A stretch of DNA of 14,025 nt from CAVPRW01 sp046727435 [NCBI: bacterium] (GCA_046727435.1 JBKPCR010000189.1:1-14025); one strand, 5' to 3'. Positions 1 to 7,870 are shown, counted from the first letter of the stretch. Translations and numbers: made by a program. Notes: generated by a model not told the origin, from the sequence alone.

Positions 1-317
1 GCTTCCCACAGGCGCGTCATGCGCCAGGGGCGAAAGATGTGCATGTTGGCGGCAATGGCCGTGGAGCCATCACCGCGACCCAGCCGGCTCATGCCCAGCA
101 TGTAATCATGCACCGACCTGACGCCGAGCCCACCCAACTCCTCCGCGACACAGGCGGCCATGGCGCCACTCTGTTGCATGGCGGCGATGTTCTCGAACGG
201 AAAGCTGCCGTCACGGTCATGTGCGGCGGCGCAGGTAGCGAAGTCCGCCGCATGTTGTTCGGCGAGCGCAGCAAAACGCTGGCCTGATTGCGTCAATGGT
301 TGCAAGGCGAAGTCCAT
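1..317 (-). CDS. Acyl-CoA dehydrogenase-like flavoprotein, N-terminal part (cut by window edge)
   Basis: Reading the minus strand from an ATG at 317 gives about 105 codons with no stop before the left edge. The product has the N-terminal helical domain of the acyl-CoA dehydrogenase superfamily: an early helix ending in AAAHDRDGSFPFEN, then the strand-turn motif EELGGLGV and a helix with STAIAANMHIF. A GGAGG site lies six bases before the ATG. The segment lines up with the second such gene of this window (6534-7712), which has AAIYDRDNCFFSEDFEEL, KELGGLGM and ATALGINMHLYWTG in the same order, so the two are probably paralogues. The family oxidises acyl-CoA thioesters or, in the DszC/HsaA-like branch, uses reduced flavin and oxygen. 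The catalytic end is outside the window, so substrate and reaction cannot be given. It is divergent from the aldo/keto reductase at 456. Confidence 0.82.
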   Translation of the reverse strand, partial: MDFALQPLTQSGQRFAALAEQHAADFATCAAAHDRDGSFPFENIAAMQQSGAMAACVAEELGGLGVRSVHDYMLGMSRLGRGDGSTAIAANMHIFRPWRMTRLWE

Positions 318-344
318 AACAGCCCTCCTCAGCCATCCACCTTT

Positions 345-373
345 TTTCTACGAGAATGCGGTATGATAGTCAA
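345..373 (-). promoter_or_regulatory. Sigma-70-type promoter for the minus-strand acyl-CoA dehydrogenase-like gene
   Basis: On the minus strand, TTGACT (plus positions 368-373) and TAGAAA (345-350) are separated by exactly 17 bases. Transcription would begin near 338, leaving a leader of about 20 bases with the GGAGG site. A TATGAT on the plus strand (362-367) lies in the same stretch and could serve the divergent aldo/keto reductase, but I see no convincing -35 box for it. Confidence 0.5.
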
Positions 374-455
374 TCTCTTCTTGCGGCGGAGAGTGAACGG
401 ACAGCCCCCGCCGACCCATACAGGCTTCAACACACCCATCAAGAGGACATCACAC

Positions 456-1475
456 ATGGATCTTCCCAGAGGAGCAACGACGCAGTTGACCCCTGACCTG
501 CGCATCTGTCGCCTGCTGAATGGCTTGTGGCAGGTCTCCGGCGCGCATGGAGTGATCGACCGCCGTGCGGCGATCGAGGACATGTTCGCCTACCATGACG
601 CTGGCTTTACCACCTGGGATCTGGCCGATCATTACGGCCCAGCGGAGGATTTTATCGGCGAATTCCGACACCGGCTGGCTGCCAACCGTGGCGTCGACGC
701 ATTGGCCACCCTCCAGGCCTTCACCAAATGGGTGCCGGAGCCGGGTCGGATGACGCGGTCCATCGTCGAGGAAAACATCAAGGTTTCATTGCGGCGCATG
801 GACGTCGACCATCTTGACCTGCTGCAGTTCCACTGGTGGGATTACGGCGATGCCAACTACCTGGAGGCGCTGCGTTACCTAGCCGAGCTGCGCGACGAGG
901 GCAAAATCCGTCATCTGGCCCTCACCAACTTCGATACAGAACATTTGAACATCATCGTCGAGCATGGTATCCGCATCGTGTCGAACCAGGTGCAGTATTC
1001 GCTGATCGACCGCCGGCCCGAGGTACAGATGAGCCAATTCTGCCAGGCACATGACATCCAGCTCCTCACCTACGGGACCGTCGGCGGCGGATTGCTGTCG
1101 GAAAGCTATCTTGGGCAGCCGGAACCTACGCGCGGAGTCTTAACCACCGCCAGTCTGCGTAAATATAAGCAGATGGTGGATGCCTGGGGTGGCTGGGGGC
1201 TGTTTCAAGAATTGCTCAGCGCCCTCAAACACGTCGCCGACAAGCATCGGGTCAGCATCGCCAATATTGCGGTGCGCTATATCCTGGATCGCCCCGCTGT
1301 GGCAGGGGTGATCGTCGGCACACGCCTGGGAGTGGCCGAGCATCGGGAGGACAATGCCCGCAGCTTCGACGTCTCCCTGGATGCCGAGGACCATACCCAG
1401 ATCGAGGCCATTCTTGGCAAGTCGCGCGATCTGTACCAACTAATCGGGGACTGTGGCGATGAATACCGGCGCTGA
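456..1475 (+). CDS. Aldo/keto reductase family oxidoreductase
   Basis: A 339-residue cytoplasmic NAD(P)H-dependent oxidoreductase of the aldo/keto reductase superfamily, expected to fold as a TIM barrel and interconvert a carbonyl and an alcohol. The family tetrad is readable as Asp55 (TTWDLADHYG), Tyr60, Lys91 (AFTKW) and His126 (LLQFHWWD). The C-terminal cofactor-binding segment GVIVGTRLGVAEHREDN is near residues 284-300, and SNQVQYSLIDRRPE near 176-189 is the usual barrel strand and loop. I chose the ATG at 456, which has AGAGGA eight bases upstream. The frame stays open back to 288, but that extension has no ribosome site, does not resemble the family and overlaps the start of the divergent gene. 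The substrate cannot be told from the sequence. No co-directional partner follows closely. Confidence 0.92.
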   Translation: MDLPRGATTQLTPDLRICRLLNGLWQVSGAHGVIDRRAAIEDMFAYHDAGFTTWDLADHYGPAEDFIGEFRHRLAANRGVDALATLQAFTKWVPEPGRMTRSIVEENIKVSLRRMDVDHLDLLQFHWWDYGDANYLEALRYLAELRDEGKIRHLALTNFDTEHLNIIVEHGIRIVSNQVQYSLIDRRPEVQMSQFCQAHDIQLLTYGTVGGGLLSESYLGQPEPTRGVLTTASLRKYKQMVDAWGGWGLFQELLSALKHVADKHRVSIANIAVRYILDRPAVAGVIVGTRLGVAEHREDNARSFDVSLDAEDHTQIEAILGKSRDLYQLIGDCGDEYRR

Positions 1476-1725
1476 GGGCGAATTCCACTAGACGAGTGCG
1501 TATCGATAGCAGCCCATCAGGACATATGGCATGGTGGGAAAACGCCCATGACCGTTTTCTCAGGAATAACCATGTTTGGCAAAGAAGTTTGTTAATTATA
1601 GAGCAGCAAATTTTATATAAGTAGAGGTAATGGGTGAAAATAGATAGGCTCGATGTGGCGCGATGAGAGGATCTCCCATTGGAGGGATTGGCCTTATGTA
1701 CGTGTCATAGGCAAGGGAGAATTGG

Positions 1726-2004
1726 GTGGTGATCCGCTTATCGTGCATCCGATTCATTAGTGCTTTCGTCGTGCTGCTCGGCCTTTTGTTGGTATCTTGC
1801 ATCGGGAGTAGAGAGGCGGAAACAGCTATCAAAGTCGGTTTGATTGCGCTGCTCTCCGGCTACCTCGCCCCCTCGGGAGAGGCCATCCAGCGCGGTATGC
1901 TGCTGGCCATTGATGAGGTGAACAATGGAGGCGATTGGGCGGCTGGCAGGCGGGGTAGCGCACGACTTCAACAATCTCTTAATGGTCATTGCAGGGTACA
2001 GTGA
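1726..2004 (+). pseudogene. Periplasmic substrate-binding lipoprotein N-terminus, broken (sensor part of a lost hybrid kinase)
   Basis: The frame opens with GTG at 1726, about five bases after an AAGGGAGA site. It gives a lipoprotein signal peptide (hydrophobic run, then lipobox LVSC with Cys25) and the start of a type I periplasmic-binding fold: IKVGLIALLSGYLAPSGEA and LAIDEVNNGG. The family then needs about 300 more residues. Here sense ends at about residue 66 and the frame runs as nonsense to a stop at 2004, because a histidine-kinase segment in another frame begins at 1925. Binding domains of this branched-chain amino-acid type also occur as input domains of hybrid sensor kinases, which fits the kinase and receiver fragments next door. 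I infer one ancestral gene with internal deletions. A functional secreted peptide is unlikely. Confidence 0.65.
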
Positions 2005-2212
2005 CATGTTATGCCGCCGCCTTGGCTCTCACCACCCTCTCTACAAGGCTGCTGCGGAGATCCAGGGTGCTATAGACAAGGCGGCAGGCTTGACTCGTCA
2101 GCTCTTGGCATTCGGCCGACGACAAACGCTGCAGCCAAGAGTCATCGACCTCAATGCCGTGGTGACCGAGATCGGCACCATTTACCACAGGTTGAAGCAC
2201 GCGTGGAGATAG
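1925..2212 (+). pseudogene. Histidine-kinase dimerisation (HisKA) fragment
   Basis: From 1925 the frame reads MEAIGRLAGGVAHDFNNLL, the H-box of PAS-type hybrid histidine kinases, with the phosphorylatable histidine at 1961-1963. It continues through the second dimerisation helix (AGLTRQLLAFGRRQTLQPR) and the linker VIDLNAVVTEIG. The HATPase domain that should follow (N, G1, F and G2 boxes) is absent. The frame goes to nonsense after about 2176 and stops at 2212. There is no ribosome site before 1925 and a stop lies just upstream in this frame at 1919, so it is not an independent gene. It is a remnant of the same hybrid kinase as the flanking fragments, with no ATP-binding part and therefore no kinase activity. 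Confidence 0.72.
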
Positions 2213-2232
2213 AAGAGACGACGCACCCTGCC

Positions 2233-2619
2233 ATGATGCTACCGGCAGGCTCGGAAACCATCGTCGTAGTGGAAGATGAGAGGCAAGTTCGAGAGCTAGT
2301 ACAGGAGATCCTCCAGGCCCAAGGCTACACGGTATTGACCGCGGCCGACGGTGAAGAGGGCTTACGTCTCTGCACCGAATATGACGGGCCCATCGATCTC
2401 TTGCTTACTGATGTCGTCATGCCCGGATTGAGTGGCCCCGAGATGGCCCAATGCATCCTGCCCGTGCACTCGACGATTAAGGTCGTGTTCATGTCGGGAT
2501 ATGCGAGCGATGCTATTGGCGATCACGGAGTCCTGGACCCAGGCACCGCATTTCTCCATAAGCCGTTTACGCCGGATATCCTGATTGGCAAGGTGCGGGA
2601 AAGGCTTGATTTGCCTTGA
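2233..2619 (+). CDS. Receiver (response-regulator) domain, remnant of a hybrid kinase, possibly still translated
   Basis: The frame from ATG 2233 gives 128 residues of intact CheY-like receiver: acidic pair Glu14-Asp15, phospho-acceptor Asp60 (LLLTDVVMPGLSG), Ser88 in VVFMSGY and Lys110 in FLHKPFTP. The wording MSGY, GVLDPGTAFLHKPFTP is that of receivers at the C-terminus of hybrid kinases, not of stand-alone regulators. Immediately upstream in the same frame LPQVEARVEIEE matches the end of a kinase ATPase domain (the usual ending is a YLP-type strand), so the frame is the tail of the broken kinase. The start codon is uncertain (2233 or 2236) and no good ribosome site precedes it, so expression as a free receiver is doubtful. 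No output domain is present. Confidence 0.68.
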   Translation: MMLPAGSETIVVVEDERQVRELVQEILQAQGYTVLTAADGEEGLRLCTEYDGPIDLLLTDVVMPGLSGPEMAQCILPVHSTIKVVFMSGYASDAIGDHGVLDPGTAFLHKPFTPDILIGKVRERLDLP

Positions 2620-3050
2620 GACTGTCTGACTCGGGTGCGATTCTCATACGTGTAGTGGGGCCGTCGATACTGTCCTGTCAGCATACCACCATCCTGCACG
2701 ATATGGCCCTCCCTGAGACCATCGAAACCACACGCGGCAGGGCGATGATCTGCAAGGCGTTCATGGGCCGTGTATAGCCGATTCCTGAAGGTTACCACAA
2801 GCGTTCGTGCCCTGGATGAGTGGCGGTCGAGTATTGGCCGGGGCTACAGGCGATTACACTTGACAACGAGCAGCGGCTAAGGTACTCACAGAGGATACTT
2901 GTCCCCCATTTCAGGGGGAGTGTGCAGCGGATGGCTCTTCTCGATCATTCTTTCACTACGTGCGGGGCAGCACCGCCGTGATGGTGCATCGAAACTGCCC
3001 AAGCCGTGGCATAGCGATGCGAAGGCAGTGCCCACAGGAGGGACGGCGAC
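2620..3050 (+). other. Non-coding gap before the nickel-binding-protein/cyclase operon
   Basis: About 430 bases in which no frame on either strand gives a recognisable protein. It contains a possible promoter (2860-2888) and a short hairpin at 2902-2919 with arms TCCCCC and GGGGGA and loop ATTTCA, without a T-run after it. The hairpin would fall in the 5' leader of the operon. Confidence 0.5.
2860..2888 (+). promoter_or_regulatory. Possible promoter of the DUF4242-cyclase operon
   Basis: A perfect TTGACA (2860-2865) is followed after 17 bases by TACTCA (2883-2888). The -10 element matches the consensus poorly, so this is a moderate call. The leader would be about 155 bases and would include the hairpin at 2902-2919. 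Confidence 0.35.
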
Positions 3051-3302
3051 ATGCCACTGTATATGGATATCCACCGCAATGCGGTGGGGTTGACCGATGA
3101 ATCCGCCGCGGCTGCCCATCAGAAGGACCTGGAGGTGCAGCATAAACACGGCGTCCGGTACCTGAGCTATTGGTATGACAAAGATCTGGGTAAGGTCTTC
3201 TGTCTGGTGGATGCCCCGAGCAAAGAAGCGGCCGCGGCGGTGCATCGTGAAGCCCATGGGAATGTCGCGGACGAGATTTTCGAGGTCAAGCAAGGCGACT
3301 AA
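3051..3302 (+). CDS. SCO4226-type nickel-binding-like protein (DUF4242)
   Basis: An 83-residue cytoplasmic protein of the DUF4242 family, whose characterised member is the Streptomyces nickel-binding protein SCO4226, a small ferredoxin-like fold. The sequence has the family's regular pattern: MPLYMDIHRN, then HQKDLEVQHKHGVRYLSYW, VFCLVDAPSKEAA and VHREAHG. Six histidines (8, 23, 31, 33, 65, 69) and Cys51 are candidate metal ligands. The length is normal for the family. AGGAGGG (3036-3042) lies eight bases before the ATG, an excellent ribosome site. The large cyclase regulator starts 23 bases after its stop, so the two are almost certainly co-transcribed. I infer, without direct evidence, that this protein reports metal or redox state to the cyclase or tunes it. 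It has no catalytic motif of its own. Confidence 0.88.
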   Translation: MPLYMDIHRNAVGLTDESAAAAHQKDLEVQHKHGVRYLSYWYDKDLGKVFCLVDAPSKEAAAAVHREAHGNVADEIFEVKQGD

Positions 3303-3325
3303 TCCATAGGTCGGCAAGGGCACCC

Positions 3326-6300
3326 ATGCAATGTCCGCAGTGCCATTATGATGCCCCGGGTGACGCCGCGTATTGTCCTAAGTGCGGCAACAAGCTGACG
3401 CTTCTCTGCGCGCAGTGTCGGACCGGGAATGCCCCCGACCATAAATTCTGCAAGCAATGCGGTCAGCCACTCGTGGCTTCCTCAGCCCTTATACCAGCTG
3501 GAGTAACGGCCGCTTCACCCCAGTCCTATACCCCCCAATATCTGGCTGAAAAGATCCTGACCTCCCGCGGCGCCCTGGAGGGCGAGCGTAAAGAGGTGAC
3601 CGTCCTCTTCTGTGACGTCGTGGAGTCGTCGCGGCTGGCTGAGCGTTTGGATCCCGAAGCGATGCACCAGATCATGGACCAGGCCCTGCGGCTGATGGCT
3701 GAAGCCATCCATCGCTATGAGGGGACGGTGAATCAGTTCCTGGGAGACGGCCTGATGGCTCTTTTTGGGGCCCCCCTAGCCCTCGAAGACCATGCTCTCC
3801 GGGCGGTCATGGCGGCCCTGATGATCCAGGAAACGATCAACGCCTATAACGAGCAGCTCAAATCCGAGCGCGACGTGGAGATTCGCCTGCGCCTGGGCCT
3901 GAATACTGGCCTGGTAGTGGTCGGCCGCATCGGCGATGACCTGCGCATGGATTACACCGCCGTCGGCGACACCACCAACGTAGCCGCTCGTCTGCAAAGC
4001 CTGGCTGAGCCTGGGACGATTCTCATCGGGGAGGCCACCCAGCGCCTGGTGGAAGGATACATCCATAACGCAGCGCAAGGGCCGGTTCAGGTCAAAGGGC
4101 GAACCGAGGCGGTCCAGGTGTATGAGGTGACCGGCCGCCGGAGGAGGCGCAGCCGCCTGGAGGTCAGCATCGATAGAGGGCTCACGCCCCTGGTGGGACG
4201 CGAGCGAGAGCTCAGCCTCCTGCACGACTGCCTGACACGTGCCAAGGCCGGGCGCGGACAGGTGGTGGGCATTGGTGGTGAGCCAGGCATCGGGAAGTCT
4301 CGTCTCCTGTATGAGTTCCGCAAGACCCTGGAAGAGGAGCGCATCATCTGGCTGGAAGGCCACTGTGTGGCTCAAGGCCAAAACACCCCGTATCTACCGA
4401 TCCTGGAGATCCTGCGGACGAATTTTCAGATCGAAGATGGAGATACCTCGCTGCAGCTTCGGGAGAAGCTGCGCCGCGGCATCCGCCACCTCGATGCCAG
4501 TCTCGACGGATTCCTTCCCTACTTGGACGAGCTCTTCGGTCTCCCTGCCGAGGATGAGCTCCTGACGCAACTGCATCCGCACCTCAAGCAGTGGAAAACG
4601 TTCGAGGCCCTGCGGGCGCTGACGATGGCTGGAAGCCAGCGCCGCCCGCACGTCATCGTGATCGAAGATCTCCACTGGCTGGACAAGACCTCCGAGGAGT
4701 ATCTCACGTTTCTCATCGAAAGCCTGGCTGGCACACCCGTCCTGCTGCTGACCACCTATCGTCCGGGGTATGCCGTGCGCTGGGCTGCCAAGACCTACTA
4801 TACGCAAATCGCTCTCGACCGCTTGACTCGACAGGCGGTTGAAGAACTGCTGCATGCGCTCCTTGGGGCAGATCCCAGGCTCGCTCCGCTCATGCATCTC
4901 TTGACGGAGCGCACCGAAGGGAACCCTTTCTTCATGGAGGAGAGTGTCCGGATGCTCGCCGAGAGCCAGGTTCTGGCTGGTGCGCGGGGTGCCCATCGCC
5001 TAGTGAAACCTTTGCAGACGATTCGGGTGCCGTCCACCGTCCAGGCTGTGCTCGCAGCGCGCATCGATCGCCTCCCTGCTGAGGACAAGCACCTGCTGCA
5101 AACCGCTGCAGTCATCGGCAAACAGATTCCCCTGGCGCTGCTCCAGGCTGTGGCTGACCAGCCCGGGGACGCACTGCGGCGAGGATTGGCTCGTCTCCAG
5201 GCCGCCGAGTTTTTGTATGACATGGGCCTGTTCCCCGACGTCCAATACGCGTTCACGCACGCTCTCACCCATGAAGTCGCCTATGATAGCCTCCTCCAAG
5301 AGCGCAGACGGGCCCTGCACGCATGGATCATCGAGACGATTGAAACATTGTATGCCGATCGGCTCGCCGAATGGCGGGATTGGCTCGCCTACCATGTGGT
5401 GCGGGGTGAAGTCTGGAGCAAAGCCCCAGCCTATTTTCATCCTAGCATTATGAGCGTCTCTCTATGCCTGGAAGCCTCACTCTGGTGGCAAGGCGAACAT
5501 GAGCGGGCTGTTGAGTTGGGCCATCACGAGATCACCATTGCCGCTGAGTTCAAGAACTTCGGACTGCAGATCTGGGCACATTTCTACTTAGGACAGGGCT
5601 ATCATGCCATGGGCGACTATCCCCAGGCCATCGATTTTCTCCGACGCAGTGTTGCCTCTCTCGAAGGCGACCTCCAACGCGAGCGCTTCGATATGCCTGG
5701 GCTGGCCTCTGTGCTCTCCCGTTCCTGGTTGGTCTGGTGCCTTGCCGAGCAAGGCAGGTTCAGCGAAGGTTTAACCTACGGCGAAGAAGCCTTACAGATC
5801 GCCGAGAACGTCGATCACCGCTATAGCCTCATCGTCGCATGTCTGGGTCTTGGCGTGCTGTATCTCCAAACAGGAGAGCCTCAGAGGGCTATTGCAGTGC
5901 TCGAACGTGGGGTGGCCCTGAGCCAGGCCGAGAGACTCCCGCAGTTGTTTCCCCTCGTGGCCGCGCCCTTGGGGGCGGCGTATGCCATGGCTGGTCGGGT
6001 CGCCGAGGCCACGCTACTGCTGGAAGAGGCCGTAGAGCGGGGGGCTGCCCTGAACTTCTTGGGTATCCAGGCCCGCCGGGTGGCCTGGCTAAGCGAGGCC
6101 TATCTGCTGGCGGATCGCAGCGATGAAGCTATATCTCTCGCCACTCGCGGGCTCGATCTCTCCCGTGCCCATAAGGAACGCGGCCATGAGGCGTGGATCC
6201 TGCGGCTGCTGGGCGACGTCTATGCACAACAACACCCGCCCGCCTGTGACCCGGCCGAGGCCGCCTACCGACACGCCCTGACCTTAGCGGAAGAACTTGG

Positions 6301-6502
6301 AATGGCGCCGCTCCAGGCCCACAGTCACCTCGGACTTGGCACGCTGTATGCCGGGAGCGGTCGACTGCAGGAGGCCCATGCCCAGCTGTCTGCCGCTGTC
6401 GACCTCTTTCGCACCATGGACATGAGGCACTGGCTGCCACAGGCGGAGGCAGTCCTGACCCAGGCGGGCGGATTAGGGACAACGAGCGCAGGTCAGCGCT
6501 GA
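3326..6502 (+). CDS. Double zinc-ribbon / class III nucleotide cyclase / AAA ATPase / TPR regulator
   Basis: A 1058-residue soluble multidomain regulator. Residues 3-45 form two zinc ribbons (Cys3, 6, 17, 20 and Cys28, 31, 42, 45). Residues 88-270 are a class III adenylate/guanylate cyclase domain with metal aspartates Asp97 (LFCDVVESS) and Asp141 (FLGDGLMALFG) and transition-state residues Asn218 and Arg222 (YTAVGDTTNVAARLQ). The purine-specifying lysine position before FLGD is Gln137. Residues 285-690 are an AAA-type ATPase with Walker A GEPGIGKS (318-325) and Walker B VIVIEDLHWLD (443-453), followed by helical repeats to about 1040 (for example HFYLGQGYHAMGDYPQAIDF). Compared with my memory of the family, roughly 80-100 residues of the early TPR region are missing in frame after about residue 704. 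The ATG at 3326 has AAGGG five bases upstream. The family probably couples ligand or partner sensing to cyclic nucleotide or other signalling. The signal is unknown. Confidence 0.93.
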   Translation: MQCPQCHYDAPGDAAYCPKCGNKLTLLCAQCRTGNAPDHKFCKQCGQPLVASSALIPAGVTAASPQSYTPQYLAEKILTSRGALEGERKEVTVLFCDVVESSRLAERLDPEAMHQIMDQALRLMAEAIHRYEGTVNQFLGDGLMALFGAPLALEDHALRAVMAALMIQETINAYNEQLKSERDVEIRLRLGLNTGLVVVGRIGDDLRMDYTAVGDTTNVAARLQSLAEPGTILIGEATQRLVEGYIHNAAQGPVQVKGRTEAVQVYEVTGRRRRRSRLEVSIDRGLTPLVGRERELSLLHDCLTRAKAGRGQVVGIGGEPGIGKSRLLYEFRKTLEEERIIWLEGHCVAQGQNTPYLPILEILRTNFQIEDGDTSLQLREKLRRGIRHLDASLDGFLPYLDELFGLPAEDELLTQLHPHLKQWKTFEALRALTMAGSQRRPHVIVIEDLHWLDKTSEEYLTFLIESLAGTPVLLLTTYRPGYAVRWAAKTYYTQIALDRLTRQAVEELLHALLGADPRLAPLMHLLTERTEGNPFFMEESVRMLAESQVLAGARGAHRLVKPLQTIRVPSTVQAVLAARIDRLPAEDKHLLQTAAVIGKQIPLALLQAVADQPGDALRRGLARLQAAEFLYDMGLFPDVQYAFTHALTHEVAYDSLLQERRRALHAWIIETIETLYADRLAEWRDWLAYHVVRGEVWSKAPAYFHPSIMSVSLCLEASLWWQGEHERAVELGHHEITIAAEFKNFGLQIWAHFYLGQGYHAMGDYPQAIDFLRRSVASLEGDLQRERFDMPGLASVLSRSWLVWCLAEQGRFSEGLTYGEEALQIAENVDHRYSLIVACLGLGVLYLQTGEPQRAIAVLERGVALSQAERLPQLFPLVAAPLGAAYAMAGRVAEATLLLEEAVERGAALNFLGIQARRVAWLSEAYLLADRSDEAISLATRGLDLSRAHKERGHEAWILRLLGDVYAQQHPPACDPAEAAYRHALTLAEELGMAPLQAHSHLGLGTLYAGSGRLQEAHAQLSAAVDLFRTMDMRHWLPQAEAVLTQAGGLGTTSAGQR

Positions 6503-6533
6503 CAGCCGCGACCTCCGCCAACTCTGCGCCTAC

Positions 6534-7712
6534 TTACCCCCAGCGCGGCTGCTCATCTGGGTTGATCCCCAGCGCTGTCTTGGCTACGAATTCATGTGTC
6601 AAGAACGAGTTGGCCGGGTGGATGCGGCCAAGTCGTGCATCACGGAACAGCCGCTCCAGCCCAGCCACCTTGAAGATCCCGAAACCACCCGCCAGCTCCA
6701 TGGCATGATCGACGACTTTCCATGCGCCTTCGACCGCTCGGTATTTAGCGGCAACGATCTTGGCCCCCCAGCCATGACCGTAATCCACACCGTCAGACCA
6801 ATCCTGCGCCACCTTCTCGATGTGTGGGCCGATCGCCTCGAGCTCTATGACCATCTCGGCGACTGCATGTTGGACCTCGGCGTGATACGCCATGGAGCGC
6901 GACAGTGCCAACGACGTTTTTCCCTTGATGTTGTCGATGGTCCAGTCCAGGGCACGTTGCGCCAGGCTGTAGTAGATATTGCCGAACACCAGCAACGCCC
7001 AAGCGAAAATTCCCAGCACAAAGCGGTCGATTCCCGCCGCACCCGCCGATACCACGCGGCCGATATATTGATCCGGCACAAACGCCCCTTCCAGCACTGT
7101 ATCATCGCTGCGGGTGGCACGCATGCCCAGTACGTCCCAGGTTTCCTTAATGGCATAGCCCTTGGTACCGCGGGGCATGAAGGCGTGGATGATTTTGGGC
7201 GCAGCCGGATCACTGCTGTCCATGCCGTGGATGCCCAGATAGGTCCATACCGGTGTGAGGCTGCCGAAGGATTTTCGACCGGTAAAGCGATAGCCGCCGT
7301 CGACGCGCTCGGCTCTGGTAGTGGACAGCAGTAGGGGCATATCGTTGCCGCTCTCAGCATGGCCAGCGGCAAATACCTCGCCATTCACCACATCCTTGAG
7401 GAGCCACTCCAGGGATTTGTCGCCGGCGTGCCATAAGTCGGCGGCGACACCGGTCCAATACAGGTGCATGTTTATTCCCAGGGCAGTAGCAGGGGCGTGG
7501 TAGGCGAGACGGCGTTGCTCCTGAGCGACCTGGGCGAGAGACATCCCCAAGCCCCCCAACTCCTTCGGTACCGCTAAGAGGAGGTAGCGGGCCGCGCGCA
7601 GTTCCTCGAAGTCTTCGCTGAAGAAGCAGTTGTCGCGATCGTAGATGGCGGCGCGTTCTGCGCAGCGAGCCAGAATTTCCTCGGAGAGTACCGATTGTCC
7701 CGTCAACGTCAT
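6534..7712 (-). CDS. Acyl-CoA dehydrogenase-like flavoprotein
   Basis: A 392-residue soluble flavoprotein of the acyl-CoA dehydrogenase superfamily. In order it shows the N-terminal helical domain with KELGGLGM (50-57), the middle beta domain with AAGHAESGND (115-124), YRFTGRKSFGSL (141-152) and TWDVLGMRATRSDDTVLEGAFVP (191-213), and the C-terminal helical domain with ELAGGFGIFKVAGLERLFRDAR (339-360). After RDAR it reads IHPANSFLTHEF, where classical members have a YEGT-type segment with the catalytic glutamate, so it belongs to the branch of uncertain chemistry that also holds DszC/HsaA-like monooxygenases. The start is the ATG at 7712, with AGGAGG (7719-7724) six bases away; longer in-frame starts have no site. 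It converges on the cyclase gene with 31 bases between stops and is probably paralogous to the gene at 1-317. Confidence 0.9.
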   Translation of the reverse strand: MTLTGQSVLSEEILARCAERAAIYDRDNCFFSEDFEELRAARYLLLAVPKELGGLGMSLAQVAQEQRRLAYHAPATALGINMHLYWTGVAADLWHAGDKSLEWLLKDVVNGEVFAAGHAESGNDMPLLLSTTRAERVDGGYRFTGRKSFGSLTPVWTYLGIHGMDSSDPAAPKIIHAFMPRGTKGYAIKETWDVLGMRATRSDDTVLEGAFVPDQYIGRVVSAGAAGIDRFVLGIFAWALLVFGNIYYSLAQRALDWTIDNIKGKTSLALSRSMAYHAEVQHAVAEMVIELEAIGPHIEKVAQDWSDGVDYGHGWGAKIVAAKYRAVEGAWKVVDHAMELAGGFGIFKVAGLERLFRDARLGRIHPANSFLTHEFVAKTALGINPDEQPRWG

Positions 7713-7841
7713 ATACATCCTCCTTTCAATAGTTCCCGCATGAAGCAGGGTGGATGATTGGGTTGGTGGCGAGTGCAGCCCAACCAACTCTGATCGCACA
7801 TTTCGGCAGAGAACAGGCATAAGGTCCTTCATGGGGCAAAG

Positions 7842-7870
7842 ATGATACCATCGCCGTTTTTTGAGTGCAA
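7842..7870 (-). promoter_or_regulatory. Promoter of the minus-strand acyl-CoA dehydrogenase-like gene
   Basis: On the minus strand TTGCAC (plus 7865-7870) and TATCAT (7842-7847) are 17 bases apart. Initiation near 7835 gives a leader of about 120 bases. A ten-base palindrome covers the edge of the -35 box. Confidence 0.5.

Noticed and set aside
288-455. N-terminal extension of the aldo/keto reductase from an earlier start
   Set aside because: It has no ribosome site, does not resemble the family and overlaps the start of the divergent gene. The ATG at 456 has a good site and gives the normal length.
2523-2798. Minus-strand 91-residue frame after the receiver fragment
   Set aside because: It overlaps the intact receiver coding sequence, lacks a ribosome site and matches no family I recognise.
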